This document shows, in pieces, positions 45,863-53,765 of a stretch of DNA of 64,000 nucleotides. The stretch lies in contig CAWJNF010000008.1 in the NCBI GenBank assembly GCA_963844235.1, forward strand, positions 434,001 to 498,000, given 5' to 3'. The translations under genes and the position numbers were made by a program. The notes under the pieces are model-generated. The model made no database searches. It had not been told where the DNA came from and saw nothing but the letters and a program-made list of their open reading frames with translations. Position 1 is the first letter of the stretch, and every line of letters starts with the position of its first letter. The DNA is from CAWJNF01 sp963844235. Its GTDB lineage: Bacteria > Actinomycetota > Thermoleophilia > Gaiellales > Gaiellaceae.

Positions 45863-46595
45863 CCCCGTGGAGCTCATCGACTGGGACGCGCCTGGTCCGT
45901 ATCGGGTCGGGTTCTCGACCCGGTGCGGCGGGGTCAGCGACGGCGACTTCCGTTCGCTCAACCTCGGCTTGTGGACGGAGGACGAGCCGGGCCATGTGAT
46001 CGAGAATCGTCGCCGCCTGGCCGAGGCCGTCGACGCCGACGCGAGCCGGGCGACGATGGCATGGCAGTGCCACGGCGCGCGCGTCACGCGTGCGCAACCG
46101 GTCGGCTTCGTGACGCCGGGGAGGGTCTGGGAGCGCTGCGACGGCCTCTGGACGGACGAGCCCGGCCAGCCGATGATGCTGCTGACCGCCGATTGCCTGC
46201 CGGTAGCCATCTGCCGTGCCGACGGCGTCCCGGCGCTGACGCTGCTGCACGCCGGCTGGCGCGGCCTGCTCGCGGGAATCGTCGGCGAGGGCTGCAGCGT
46301 GCTCGGGCAGGCGCCGCTTGCCGCGGCCATCGGGCCCGGAATCGGCCCGTGTTGCTACGAGGTGGGCGCGGAGGTGGCAGAGCCGTACAGCAGGGCGTTC
46401 GGCGCGGATGTCCTCGCGGACGGGCGGCTCGACCTCTGGACCGCGTGCGAGCGCGCACTGCGGGCGGCGGGCTGCGACGACGTCCATCGCGTCGACCGCT
46501 GCACGTCCTGCGAGTCGGAAACGTTCTTCTCGCACCGGCGAGACAGCGGACGGACAGGCCGACAGGGAGTGATCGGGCATGTGGTCGAGCGCTGA
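45855..46595 (+). CDS. pgeF: Peptidoglycan editing factor PgeF (YfiH, laccase domain)
   Basis: A 246-residue protein of the multicopper-polyphenol-oxidase-like DUF152 family. Conserved metal-site residues appear in STRCGGVSDGDFRSLNLGL, WQCHGARV, LLTADCLPVAIC, LLHAGWRGLLAGIV and AIGPGIGPCCYEVG. In E. coli the protein hydrolyses wrongly incorporated L-Ser from muropeptide precursors. It starts at GTG inside the end of the protease gene and overlaps the yggS-like gene. The gene order pgeF-yggS-sepF is typical of Gram-positive division clusters. Confidence 0.92.
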   Translation: MPDPVELIDWDAPGPYRVGFSTRCGGVSDGDFRSLNLGLWTEDEPGHVIENRRRLAEAVDADASRATMAWQCHGARVTRAQPVGFVTPGRVWERCDGLWTDEPGQPMMLLTADCLPVAICRADGVPALTLLHAGWRGLLAGIVGEGCSVLGQAPLAAAIGPGIGPCCYEVGAEVAEPYSRAFGADVLADGRLDLWTACERALRAAGCDDVHRVDRCTSCESETFFSHRRDSGRTGRQGVIGHVVER

Positions 46596-47187
46596 GATCA
46601 GCGCGGCGTACGAGCGCGTCCGGGCCGAGGCCGGCCCTGACGTAACGGTCGTCGTCGCGACGAAGTACGTCGACGCGACCGAGATGGCCGCGCTCGCGGA
46701 AGCGGGTATCGAGGTCGTCGGCGAGAACCGGGCACAGGATCTCGAAACGAAGCATGGGCGCTACGCGCCCAGGTTTCGCTGGCACTTCATCGGCCATCTC
46801 CAGTCCCGGAAAGCGCCGCTCGTGTCGGAGCTGTGCGAGCTGTGCCACTCGCTCGACTCGCTCTCGGCGGCGCGTAAGCTCTCGATCCCGACGCTCGTGG
46901 AGGTGAACCTGGCGGGCGAGGACTCGAAGTCCGGTGTATCGCCGCGGGAGCTCGGCCGCTTTCTGGCCGAGGTCGGTGAGCTCGGCGTCGACGTGCGGGG
47001 ACTGACGACGATGCCGCCCCTCGCAGACGAGGCCGAGCGCTCGCGGCCGTACTTCCGTGAGCTCCACGAGCTCGCCCGTGAGCACGGCCTGGGCGAGCTG
47101 TCGATGGGCACGTCGCAGGACTACCGCGTGGCGGTGGAGGAGGGCGCCACGTTCATCCGGGTCGGCTCCGTTCTGTTCGGGCGCTAA
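46579..47187 (+). CDS. yggS: YggS-type PLP homeostasis protein
   Basis: A 202-residue fold-type III PLP-binding protein: VVVATKYVDATEMAAL carries the PLP lysine, and GENRAQDLETKH, WHFIGHLQSRKAP, VNLAGEDSKSGVSP and LSMGTSQDYRVAVEEGATFIR are conserved family blocks. It is somewhat shorter than the usual 220-230 residues. The family buffers cellular PLP and has no known enzymatic reaction. The ATG overlaps the end of pgeF by 17 nt. sepF follows after 9 nt. Confidence 0.93.
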   Translation: MWSSAEISAAYERVRAEAGPDVTVVVATKYVDATEMAALAEAGIEVVGENRAQDLETKHGRYAPRFRWHFIGHLQSRKAPLVSELCELCHSLDSLSAARKLSIPTLVEVNLAGEDSKSGVSPRELGRFLAEVGELGVDVRGLTTMPPLADEAERSRPYFRELHELAREHGLGELSMGTSQDYRVAVEEGATFIRVGSVLFGR

Positions 47188-47196
47188 CATCCGGGC

Positions 47197-47748
47197 GTGG
47201 GTCTGGGCACCGTCTGGAACCGGGCGCTCGTGTACTTCGGGATCGCCGAGGAAGAGGAGTACTGGGACGACGACTACTCGGCCGAGCAGTCCCTCGAGCG
47301 CAGCTACGCCGACCGCCCGAACGTGCGCCGGCTGCACCGGCCGCGTCAGCGTCAGCCGGAGTTCGACGACTGGTCGGCGAGCGAGGAGCCCGCGCCCAAG
47401 CCGGCCGCGCCGCCAGCCCGCCGTGGTGGTCGCGCGCAGCTCGAGGCCGTCGCGCCCTCGCCGTCGACCGCGCAGAAGGTGCACCTCGTCATCCCGCGGA
47501 GCTTCAACGACGCGCAGTCGATCGCCGACCGCTTCAAGGACTCGGTTCCGGTGATCCTGAACCTCCAGAGCGCCGATCCGGAGCTCGCCAAGCGCCTGAT
47601 CGACTTCTCGAGCGGGCTCACGTACGCGCTCAACGGCGGCATGCAGCGGGTGGCCGACAAGGTTTTCCTGCTGACTCCGCGCGACGTCGAGGTTTCGGCC
47701 GAGGAGCGCGCGAAGCTCCTCGAGCGCGGCTTCTTCAACCAGGCGTAG
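47197..47748 (+). CDS. sepF: Cell division protein SepF
   Basis: A 183-residue SepF. The N-terminal membrane-binding amphipathic helix (GLGTVWNRALVYFGI) is followed by an acidic, then proline-rich linker. The C-terminal SepF domain has VHLVIPRSFNDAQSIADRFK, VPVILNLQSADPELAKRLID and FSSGLTYALNGGMQRV. SepF tethers and bundles FtsZ at the division site; actinobacteria lack FtsA and depend on it. GTG start. A strong hairpin follows the stop codon. Confidence 0.96.
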   Translation: MGLGTVWNRALVYFGIAEEEEYWDDDYSAEQSLERSYADRPNVRRLHRPRQRQPEFDDWSASEEPAPKPAAPPARRGGRAQLEAVAPSPSTAQKVHLVIPRSFNDAQSIADRFKDSVPVILNLQSADPELAKRLIDFSSGLTYALNGGMQRVADKVFLLTPRDVEVSAEERAKLLERGFFNQA

Positions 47749-47751
47749 CTG

Positions 47752-47778
47752 CGTGGGGGAACCCATGGTTCCCCCACG
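47752..47778 (+). terminator. Hairpin terminator after sepF
   Basis: CGTGGGGGAACC and GGTTCCCCCACG form a perfect 12-bp stem with a CAT loop, 4 nt after the sepF stop. A C/T-rich but not T-rich tail follows. It separates the pgeF-yggS-sepF group from yggT-divIVA. Confidence 0.8.
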
Positions 47779-47955
47779 GATCCTCTCCTCGAAGTTCACG
47801 TGTGCTTCGTCGGTCCGGCCGTCCGCGGTCCGAGCAGGTCGAAAAACATGACATCGAGCGGACCTGTGGATACCAGCAGCCGTTCGCGCTAGCCTTGATG
47901 GCGATCGGGACGCGGCCCGGAACCCGGTGCTCCGCTTCCGACTAGCGCTACGTTC

Positions 47956-48258
47956 ATGCCGCTCGCGGACGCCATCTCCACGGCCCGCTCGTTCGTCGAG
48001 GCGGTGTACTACGTCTACCTCCTCCTGATCCTGATCTACATCCTGCTCTCGTGGTTCCGGCTGCCCTACTCGCGATGGCTCTCGGCGTTCCAGCAGTTCC
48101 TGTACGACGTCGTCAATCCCTACCTGGCGGTCTTCCGCCGTTTCCTCCCGGCGCTGCGACTCGGCGGGGTCGGCCTCGACCTCTCGCCGATCGTCGCCAT
48201 CCTCATGCTCACGATCATCTGGAGGTTGATCGATGCCGGTATCGAACAACTCGGCTGA
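47956..48258 (+). CDS. YggT family membrane protein
   Basis: A 100-residue protein with two hydrophobic segments (VYYVYLLLILIYILLSWF and LSPIVAILMLTIIWRLI) and the YggT signature FLYDVVNPYLAVFRRFLPAL between them. YggT proteins are found beside sepF in Gram-positive bacteria and affect envelope or division processes; the mechanism is unknown. The following divIVA gene begins within its last codons. Confidence 0.92.
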   Translation: MPLADAISTARSFVEAVYYVYLLLILIYILLSWFRLPYSRWLSAFQQFLYDVVNPYLAVFRRFLPALRLGGVGLDLSPIVAILMLTIIWRLIDAGIEQLG

Positions 48259-48826
48259 GATGTCGTCCATCACGCCAGTCGAAGTACGCCACGCGCAGCT
48301 CTCACGGGGCGTTCTCGGCTACAGCCGCACCGCCACGGACAACCTCCTCGAGGCGATCGCCCAGAGCTACGAGCAAACGTGGTGGGAGCGCGCAGACCTG
48401 CGCGACGAGGTCGAGCGGCTCCAGAACGAGCTCGCGCGCTTCCGCGACATGGAGCGGCTGCTGCGCGACGCGCTGATGTCCGCAGAGAAGACCGCGGAGG
48501 ACGTCCGTACCCAGGCGAGGCGTGAGTACGACCTCCTGCTGCAGGAGGCGCGGCTGAAGGCCCGGGAGATCGTCATGGAGGCGGAGACGGAGCGTGAGAA
48601 GATCCGCAGCGAGATACGTAGCCTGCGCTCGGCGCGAACCGAGCTGCGCTCGAGCTACCGATCCTTCCTGCAGGCGGCTCTCGACAGGCTCGACGACGAG
48701 CTCGACGAGGCGCCCGCCGCGATCGAGGGCGCCACGGTCGCGCTGAGCGACAACGGCGCCCCCCGTCAGCTCGAGGCCCAGGACGACGATCCCGACGACA
48801 CAGAGGCGCCACCTCACGTCGTTTGA
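48233..48826 (+). CDS. divIVA: DivIVA domain protein
   Basis: A 197-residue protein with the DivIVA N-terminal region (SSITPVEVRHAQLSRGVLGY) and a long coiled coil through residue 155 (ADLRDEVERLQNELARFRDM; LLLQEARLKAREIVMEAETE), then a disordered acidic tail. DivIVA marks curved membrane at poles and septum and directs growth in actinobacteria. The ATG at 48233 is preferred because GGAGG lies 7 nt upstream, even though it overlaps yggT by 26 nt; an in-frame ATG at 48260 has no ribosome site. Confidence 0.9.
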   Translation: MPVSNNSAEMSSITPVEVRHAQLSRGVLGYSRTATDNLLEAIAQSYEQTWWERADLRDEVERLQNELARFRDMERLLRDALMSAEKTAEDVRTQARREYDLLLQEARLKAREIVMEAETEREKIRSEIRSLRSARTELRSSYRSFLQAALDRLDDELDEAPAAIEGATVALSDNGAPRQLEAQDDDPDDTEAPPHVV

Positions 48827-48837
48827 CGCGTGAGGTG
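48810..48837 (+). terminator. Hairpin at the end of divIVA
   Basis: CACCTCACG (48810-48818) pairs with CGTGAGGTG (48829-48837) over a 10-nt loop that contains the divIVA stop codon. There is no T-run. It may end the yggT-divIVA transcript. Confidence 0.5.
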
Positions 48838-48893
48838 CCTGGAGGAGTGGGCTACACTCCGTGACAGGCCGGCAGCCGGGCCCGTCGGCGCGC

Positions 48894-49166
48894 ATGGAGC
48901 TCCGTGTGTCGCCCGGAGCGGCTCGGAACGAGATCGTCGGACGCTACGGGGAAGGGTGGAAGGTGCGGGTTGCCGCTCGGGCAGAGCGCGGAAGGGCGAA
49001 CCAGGAGCTGCTGGGGTTTCTCGCCGCGACCCTGGGCGTGCGCCCGGCAAGGCTTCGGCTCGTCACCGGGCAGGGCTCGAGAGACAAGCTGGTCGAGATC
49101 GACGGCATGACGCAGGACGAGGCTGACCGTCTCCTCTCGGCCCGACGACGAAAGGGGAACGGGTGA
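48894..49166 (+). CDS. DUF167/YggU family protein
   Basis: A 90-residue protein with the DUF167 pattern: LRVSPGAARNEIVGRYGEGW, VRVAARAERGRANQELLGFL and LRLVTGQGSRDKLVEIDG. Its role is unknown. The ATG at 48894 matches the family start; an in-frame GTG at 48861 lies 2 nt after a TACACT hexamer and would add eleven residues. It ends in GTGA, shared with the following DksA-like gene. Confidence 0.88.
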   Translation: MELRVSPGAARNEIVGRYGEGWKVRVAARAERGRANQELLGFLAATLGVRPARLRLVTGQGSRDKLVEIDGMTQDEADRLLSARRRKGNG

Positions 49167-49507
49167 ACAACGAGCGCTTCCGCGAGCTCCTTCTGGACGA
49201 GCGACGGCGTGTCAGTGACGCCATCGCGTACCTCCACGCGGAGAACGCCGGCTCCCAGGACGACGAGGTGCCGGAGACCGGCGACGCGGACACCGCTACG
49301 GTGACGCTCGACAGAGAGCTCGACTACTCGCTCGAGGAGAACTCGACACGCGTGCTGGACGAGATCGAGAGCGCTCTGCGCCGGATCGAGGACGGAACGT
49401 TCGGCGCGTGCGAGCGCTGCGGGAACACCATCGCGCTCGAGCGCCTCGAGGCGATGCCCTATGCGACGAAGTGCATCGACTGCAAGCGGCTGGAGGAGAG
49501 AGGCTGA
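49163..49507 (+). CDS. TraR/DksA C4-type zinc finger protein
   Basis: A 114-residue protein. A coiled-coil N-terminal part (FRELLLDERRRVSDAIAYLH) precedes the DksA-type finger with four cysteines: GACERCGNTIALERLEAMPY and TKCIDCKRLEERG. DksA/TraR proteins bind the RNA polymerase secondary channel; shorter actinobacterial members such as CarD-independent DksA-like proteins are less well known. GTG start, coupled to the DUF167 gene. lspA follows after about 50 bp. Confidence 0.9.
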   Translation: MNNERFRELLLDERRRVSDAIAYLHAENAGSQDDEVPETGDADTATVTLDRELDYSLEENSTRVLDEIESALRRIEDGTFGACERCGNTIALERLEAMPYATKCIDCKRLEERG

Positions 49508-49560
49508 GCGATCACCCTCCCTTCACTGACGTACGCGTCGGCTCCGCGACCGACGGCCGT

Positions 49561-50082
49561 GTGCCGGTGTCGGTCGCGACGCGGTCGCTCGCCCCCGGCC
49601 TGGCCCAGTGGCTGTCGCTCGCGGTGGTCGCCCTCGCCTGCATCGCCGCGGATCAGGTGACGAAGGGCATCGTGCGCTCGGAGCTCGTGCTGCACGAGTC
49701 CGTAGACATCGCCGGCCCGTTCGCGATCCATCACGTGCGAAACACGGGGATCGCCTTCGGGCTCTTCCCCGGGGCCGCCAATCCTGTGACGATCCTGACC
49801 GGCATCGCGGTGATCTGGATGCTCGTCTACTTCGCCCGCTCGGGCGCGCGACATCCATTCCTGCCGGTGGCGCTGGGCCTGCTGCTCGGCGGCAGCCTCT
49901 CGAATCTCGTCGACCGAGCCCGGCAGGGGTACGTGACGGACTTCATCGACCCGGAGTACTGGCCGGCGTTCAACCTCGGCGATGTCTTCATCACGATCGG
50001 CGTGCTCTTCCTGCTTGCGACCTTCCTGGTCTTCGAGCGCCGGTCCGCCGGCCTCAACCGCCGGCCGCGTACCACTCCCTGA
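49561..50082 (+). CDS. lspA: Lipoprotein signal peptidase LspA
   Basis: A 173-residue membrane aspartic protease with four hydrophobic segments. Conserved LspA regions are IAADQVTKGIV, HHVRNTGIAFGLFPG, GGSLSNLVDRARQGYVTDFI (first catalytic Asp) and PAFNLGDVFITIGVL (second catalytic Asp; the usual FNxAD is FNLGD). It removes signal peptides from diacylated prolipoproteins. The GTG at 49561 was chosen from several in-frame starts since earlier codons overlap the DksA-like gene; a GTG at 49567 is equally possible. rluD follows after 3 nt. Confidence 0.92.
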   Translation: MPVSVATRSLAPGLAQWLSLAVVALACIAADQVTKGIVRSELVLHESVDIAGPFAIHHVRNTGIAFGLFPGAANPVTILTGIAVIWMLVYFARSGARHPFLPVALGLLLGGSLSNLVDRARQGYVTDFIDPEYWPAFNLGDVFITIGVLFLLATFLVFERRSAGLNRRPRTTP

Positions 50083-50085
50083 CCC

Positions 50086-50994
50086 GTGGCCGACCGGGAG
50101 CTGGCCGTTCCTCGGGAGGCGGCCGGCGAGAGGCTCGACCGCTTCCTCGCCGGACTACCCGAGATCGCCTCCCGAGCCGAGGCAGAGCGCCTGGTCGCCG
50201 GCGGCCTCGTGCTCGTCGACGGTCGCCGGGAGCCGAAGAGTCACCGGCTCTCGGGGGGCGAGGCGCTCACCGTGTCCGTCGACGACCGGCCAATGGGCGG
50301 CCTCGAGCCCGAGCATGTCGACGGGGTCGTGGTGCGCCACTCGGACGAGCGCCTGCTGGTGGTGGACAAGCCGGCGGGCGTCACCGTGCACCCGGGCGCC
50401 GGGCAGCAGCACGGCACCCTCGTCCACGCCCTGCTCGCGGCCGGGATCGCCGGCGGCGAGGAGGGAAGCCGCCCCGGAGTCGTCCATCGGCTCGATCGGG
50501 ACACGTCGGGCTTGCTCGTTCTCGCGCGCGATTCCGAGACCCACCGGCGTCTCGCCCGCCTCGTTCGCCGCCGTGAGCTCACGCGGGAGTATCTGGCGCT
50601 CGTCCACGGCCGGCCGCGGTCCCGAGCCGGGCGGATCGAGGCGGCCATCGGCCGCGACCGCCGCGATCGCACGCGCATGTCGCTCGACACGGAGCGACCG
50701 CGCGATGCGGTGACGCACTTCGAGGTGCTCGAGCTCCTACCGGCGCACGCGCTGCTCCGGGTACGGCTGGAGACGGGGAGGACGCATCAGATCCGCGTGC
50801 ACCTCGCGGCGATCGACCTGCCGGTGTCGGGCGACCCGGTCTACGGGGTGATGCCCGACGTGGGCCTCGCACGCCAGTTCCTCCACGCTGCCCGGCTGGC
50901 GTTCACGCACCCCGCGACCGGCGAGCCGATCGACGTCGCGTCACCGCTCCCACCCGCCCTCGCGGACGCGCTGGAGCGCGCGCGCGTCGGCTAG
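50086..50994 (+). CDS. rluD: RluA-family 23S rRNA pseudouridine synthase (RluD-like)
   Basis: A 302-residue enzyme. An S4 RNA-binding domain (residues 12-70, ERLDRFLAGLPEIASRAEAE) precedes the RluA catalytic domain, where the catalytic Asp lies in PGVVHRLDRDTSGLLVLA. Other motifs are LLVVDKPAGVTVHPGAG and LETGRTHQIRVHLA. It isomerises uridines in large-subunit rRNA; RluD-type is likely from the S4 fusion and the lspA neighbourhood. GTG start. Its stop codon overlaps the TAGAAT promoter of rpsB. Confidence 0.93.
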   Translation: MADRELAVPREAAGERLDRFLAGLPEIASRAEAERLVAGGLVLVDGRREPKSHRLSGGEALTVSVDDRPMGGLEPEHVDGVVVRHSDERLLVVDKPAGVTVHPGAGQQHGTLVHALLAAGIAGGEEGSRPGVVHRLDRDTSGLLVLARDSETHRRLARLVRRRELTREYLALVHGRPRSRAGRIEAAIGRDRRDRTRMSLDTERPRDAVTHFEVLELLPAHALLRVRLETGRTHQIRVHLAAIDLPVSGDPVYGVMPDVGLARQFLHAARLAFTHPATGEPIDVASPLPPALADALERARVG

Positions 50995-51111
50995 AATTCA
51001 CGCGACCATCGTCCTCGACCCGGTGGAGACCGGGGAGTGGGGGTGCCGGGCGCTTCGCCCGGTTCCGCTCCTCGCCGCCGGCCGATCTCAACAACCAGCA
51101 GGGAGGACTCC
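50992..51111 (+). promoter_or_regulatory. rpsB promoter and structured leader
   Basis: TAGAAT (50992-50997) is a probable -10, so the leader would be about 107 nt. It contains a strong hairpin (CCGGGCG, CTT, CGCCCGG) with outer GGAG/CTCC pairing, followed by a GGGAGG ribosome site before the ATG at 51112. Leaders of rpsB are often bound by S2 as autoregulation; this one is not proven. Confidence 0.45.
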
Positions 51112-52065
51112 ATGTCCGTCGTGAGCATGCGGGAGCTCCTGGAGGCCGGTGTGCACTTCGGCCACCAGACGCGCCGCTGGAATCCGAAGATGCGCCGCTT
51201 CATCTTCACGGAGCGTGGTGGCATCTACATCATCGATCTGCAGCAGACGCTGGCGCTGCTCGAGCAGGCGCACGGCTTCGTCCGCAACATCGCCGAGCGC
51301 GGTGGCAGCGTCCTGTTCGTCGGGACGAAGAAGCAGGCGCAGGACGCGGTCGCCGAGCACGCTGCTCGGGTCGGCATGCCGTTCGTCAACCACCGCTGGC
51401 TCGGCGGCCTGCTGACGAACTGGCGCACGATGTCCGAGCGGATCGAGCGACTCCACGAGCTCCGGCGCCTCCGCGACGACGGCTCGCTCGAGAAGCTCCC
51501 CTCGAAGGAGCGGCTCGACATGATGGCGGAGCTCGAGAAGCTCGAGACGAACCTCGGCGGCGTCGCCGACATGAAGCGGCTGCCGGATGCGATCCTGCTC
51601 GTCGACCTTCGCAAGGAGCAGCTCGCGGTTCGCGAGGCGCGCCGGCTCGGGATCCCGGTGATCGGCCTCGTCGATACGAACTGCGACCCGGATGACGTGG
51701 ACTTCGTGATCCCCGGCAACGACGACGCGATCCGCGCCTGCAGCCTGATCGTCCGCGTCATCGCCGACGGGGTCTCCGCCGGCGGGCGCCGGGTCGACAT
51801 CACGGAGCTGACCGCAGGCAACGGCCAGCCCGAGGGAGCCTCCGAGGAGGAGCCCGCCGAGGATGTGGACGCCGCTGCCGCCGCCGAGCCCGCGCCGGAC
51901 GCGGGCGGCGAGGACGTGCCTCCCGCCGACGAGCCGGCCGAGGAGACGGCCGCCGAGCAACCCGATGACGAGCCCAAGGCCGAGGCCGGGCCGGAGGTCA
52001 AGGCGGACGCGCCGGCAGCCGAGGACGTCGCGCCGCCCCCCGAGACCGCGAGCGAGGAGAGCTAG
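51112..52065 (+). CDS. rpsB: 30S ribosomal protein S2
   Basis: A 317-residue S2. Residues 1-240 are a standard S2: RELLEAGVHFGHQTRRWNPK, IYIIDLQQTLALLEQA, VNHRWLGGLLTNWRT and GIPVIGLVDTNCDPDDVDFV. After residue 240 comes an acidic, Ala/Pro/Glu-rich tail of about 75 residues (for example EEEPAEDVDAAAAAEPAPD) that standard S2 lacks. The tail is probably disordered and surface-exposed. GGGAGG precedes the ATG. tsf follows directly. Confidence 0.97.
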   Translation: MSVVSMRELLEAGVHFGHQTRRWNPKMRRFIFTERGGIYIIDLQQTLALLEQAHGFVRNIAERGGSVLFVGTKKQAQDAVAEHAARVGMPFVNHRWLGGLLTNWRTMSERIERLHELRRLRDDGSLEKLPSKERLDMMAELEKLETNLGGVADMKRLPDAILLVDLRKEQLAVREARRLGIPVIGLVDTNCDPDDVDFVIPGNDDAIRACSLIVRVIADGVSAGGRRVDITELTAGNGQPEGASEEEPAEDVDAAAAAEPAPDAGGEDVPPADEPAEETAAEQPDDEPKAEAGPEVKADAPAAEDVAPPPETASEES

Positions 52066-52860
52066 GTGGCAGACGTTCCGGCCACACTGGTCAAGGAGCT
52101 GCGCGAGCTGACTGGCGCGGGGATGATGGACTGCAAGCGCGCCCTCCAGGACTCGGCTGGCGATCTCGACGAGGCGGCGAAGCTCCTGCGCGAGAAGGGC
52201 ATGGCGGCCGCGACGAAGCGCGCCGGACGCGAGACGACCGAGGGGATCGTGCTCGCCCAGGTCGAGAACGGGACGGGTACGCTCGTGGCCGTCGGCTGCG
52301 AGACGGAGCCGGTCTCGAAGAACGCCGACTTCCGCGAGTTCGCCGACCGCGTGCTCGCGGTCGTGCACGAGTCAGGACCGGACGCCGTCGCGCAGCTGGA
52401 AGAGGACAGGATCGCGCTGGTCGCGAAGCTCGGCGAGAACGTCGCAGTCCGCGGTAGCGAGCGCTTCGTGGCCGGAGACGGCGAGACGGTGAGCGCCTAC
52501 GTGCACCCACCCGCAAACAAGATCGGCGTCCTCGTCAATACCACGTCGTCTCCGGAGCTCGCGAGAATGCTCGCGATGCACATCGCGTTCGCGAATCCGC
52601 AGTACCTCGCGCGGAGCGAGGTCTCCGAGGCGGCGGTCGAGGAGGAGCGGGCCGTGTACGAGAAGCTCCCGGACGTGTCGGGCAAGCCGGACGAGATCCG
52701 TGCGAAAATCGTCGAAGGCATGCTGCAGAAGCGCTTCTTCGCCGAATCCGTGCTCGCCGACCAGGCCTGGATCCACGAGGACTCGCTCACCGTCGCCAAG
52801 GCGCTCGCGGAGCACGGCTCCGAGGTGCGCGCGTTCGTACGCTTCGCGCTGGCCGGGTGA
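52066..52860 (+). CDS. tsf: Elongation factor Ts
   Basis: A 264-residue EF-Ts, nucleotide exchange factor for EF-Tu. The N-terminal UBA-like domain has LVKELRELTGAGMMDCKRAL, and the core has GCETEPVSKNADFREFADRV (usually CETDFV), MHIAFANPQYLARSEV and a C-terminal coiled-coil region. Slightly shorter than the E. coli protein, as in other actinobacteria. The GTG start immediately follows the rpsB stop. It overlaps pyrH by GTGA. Confidence 0.97.
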   Translation: MADVPATLVKELRELTGAGMMDCKRALQDSAGDLDEAAKLLREKGMAAATKRAGRETTEGIVLAQVENGTGTLVAVGCETEPVSKNADFREFADRVLAVVHESGPDAVAQLEEDRIALVAKLGENVAVRGSERFVAGDGETVSAYVHPPANKIGVLVNTTSSPELARMLAMHIAFANPQYLARSEVSEAAVEEERAVYEKLPDVSGKPDEIRAKIVEGMLQKRFFAESVLADQAWIHEDSLTVAKALAEHGSEVRAFVRFALAG

Positions 52861-53627
52861 GCGCAGAGCCGGAAGCGACTTCGAGCCCCCTCAGGGGCGG
52901 GGCGGAAGTCCCGTTCCGCAGGCTCCTCGTCAAGCTTTCAGGCGAGGCCCTGATGGGCGATGAGCCATACGGCATCGATCCGCAGCGGGTGGATGCGATC
53001 TCGCGCGAGCTCCACACGGTGGCCGAGAGTGGCGTGGAGGCCGCGGTGGTCATCGGGGCCGGCAATATCTATCGCGGCATGGCCGCGGCGGCCGAGGGGA
53101 TGGATCGGGCGACCGCGGATTACGCGGGGATGCTCGCCACCATGCTGAACTGCCTCGCGGTGCAGGACGCGCTCGAGAAGCTCGGCGCCGTCACCCGCGT
53201 CATGTCGGCGATCACCGTGTCGGAGGTGGCCGAGCCGTACATACGCCGTCGTGCGATCCGCCATCTCGAGAAGAACCGCATCGTCATCTTCGCCTGCGGC
53301 ACCGGGAACCCGTTCTTCACGACTGACACCGCCGCTGCGCTGCGCGCGCTCGAGATCAACGCCGAGGCGCTCCTGATGGGGAAGAACGGCGTCGACGGCG
53401 TCTACGACGGCGATCCCCGGCTCGACCCGACCGCCTCCTTCCTGCCCGAGCTCACCCACCGGGAAGCGATCGAGCGCGGTCTCAAGGTCATGGACACGAC
53501 CGCGCTCTCGCTCTGCATGGACAACAGCCTGCCGATCTACGTCTTCGGCCTCGACGACGAGCGCAACATCGAGCGCCTCGCGCGCGGCGAGCGGATCGGC
53601 ACGATCATCACGACCTCGGCCACCTGA
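52857..53627 (+). CDS. pyrH: UMP kinase
   Basis: A 256-residue amino-acid-kinase-fold enzyme that phosphorylates UMP and is GTP-activated, UTP-inhibited in most bacteria. Motifs: RLLVKLSGEALMGD, VVIGAGNIYRGM, ATMLNCLAVQDALE, VIFACGTGNPFFTTDTAAAL and LLMGKNGVDGVYDGDP. About 15 extra residues precede the usual start. It is coupled to tsf (GTGA). In most genomes frr follows at once; here an unrelated secreted-protein gene intervenes. Confidence 0.97.
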   Translation: MSAEPEATSSPLRGGAEVPFRRLLVKLSGEALMGDEPYGIDPQRVDAISRELHTVAESGVEAAVVIGAGNIYRGMAAAAEGMDRATADYAGMLATMLNCLAVQDALEKLGAVTRVMSAITVSEVAEPYIRRRAIRHLEKNRIVIFACGTGNPFFTTDTAAALRALEINAEALLMGKNGVDGVYDGDPRLDPTASFLPELTHREAIERGLKVMDTTALSLCMDNSLPIYVFGLDDERNIERLARGERIGTIITTSAT

Positions 53628-53765
53628 CCCGAACCATCCGGCTCCCTTCGGGTGCGGCTCGGAGGACGGGGCGCGTGCGGGGAGCCCGACGGTTGCCTGT
53701 GGACGCGGCTGGTAGCGCGGGCTATAGTGGGCCGGCGTCTCGGATACACGGCCCAGGAGGGGAAC

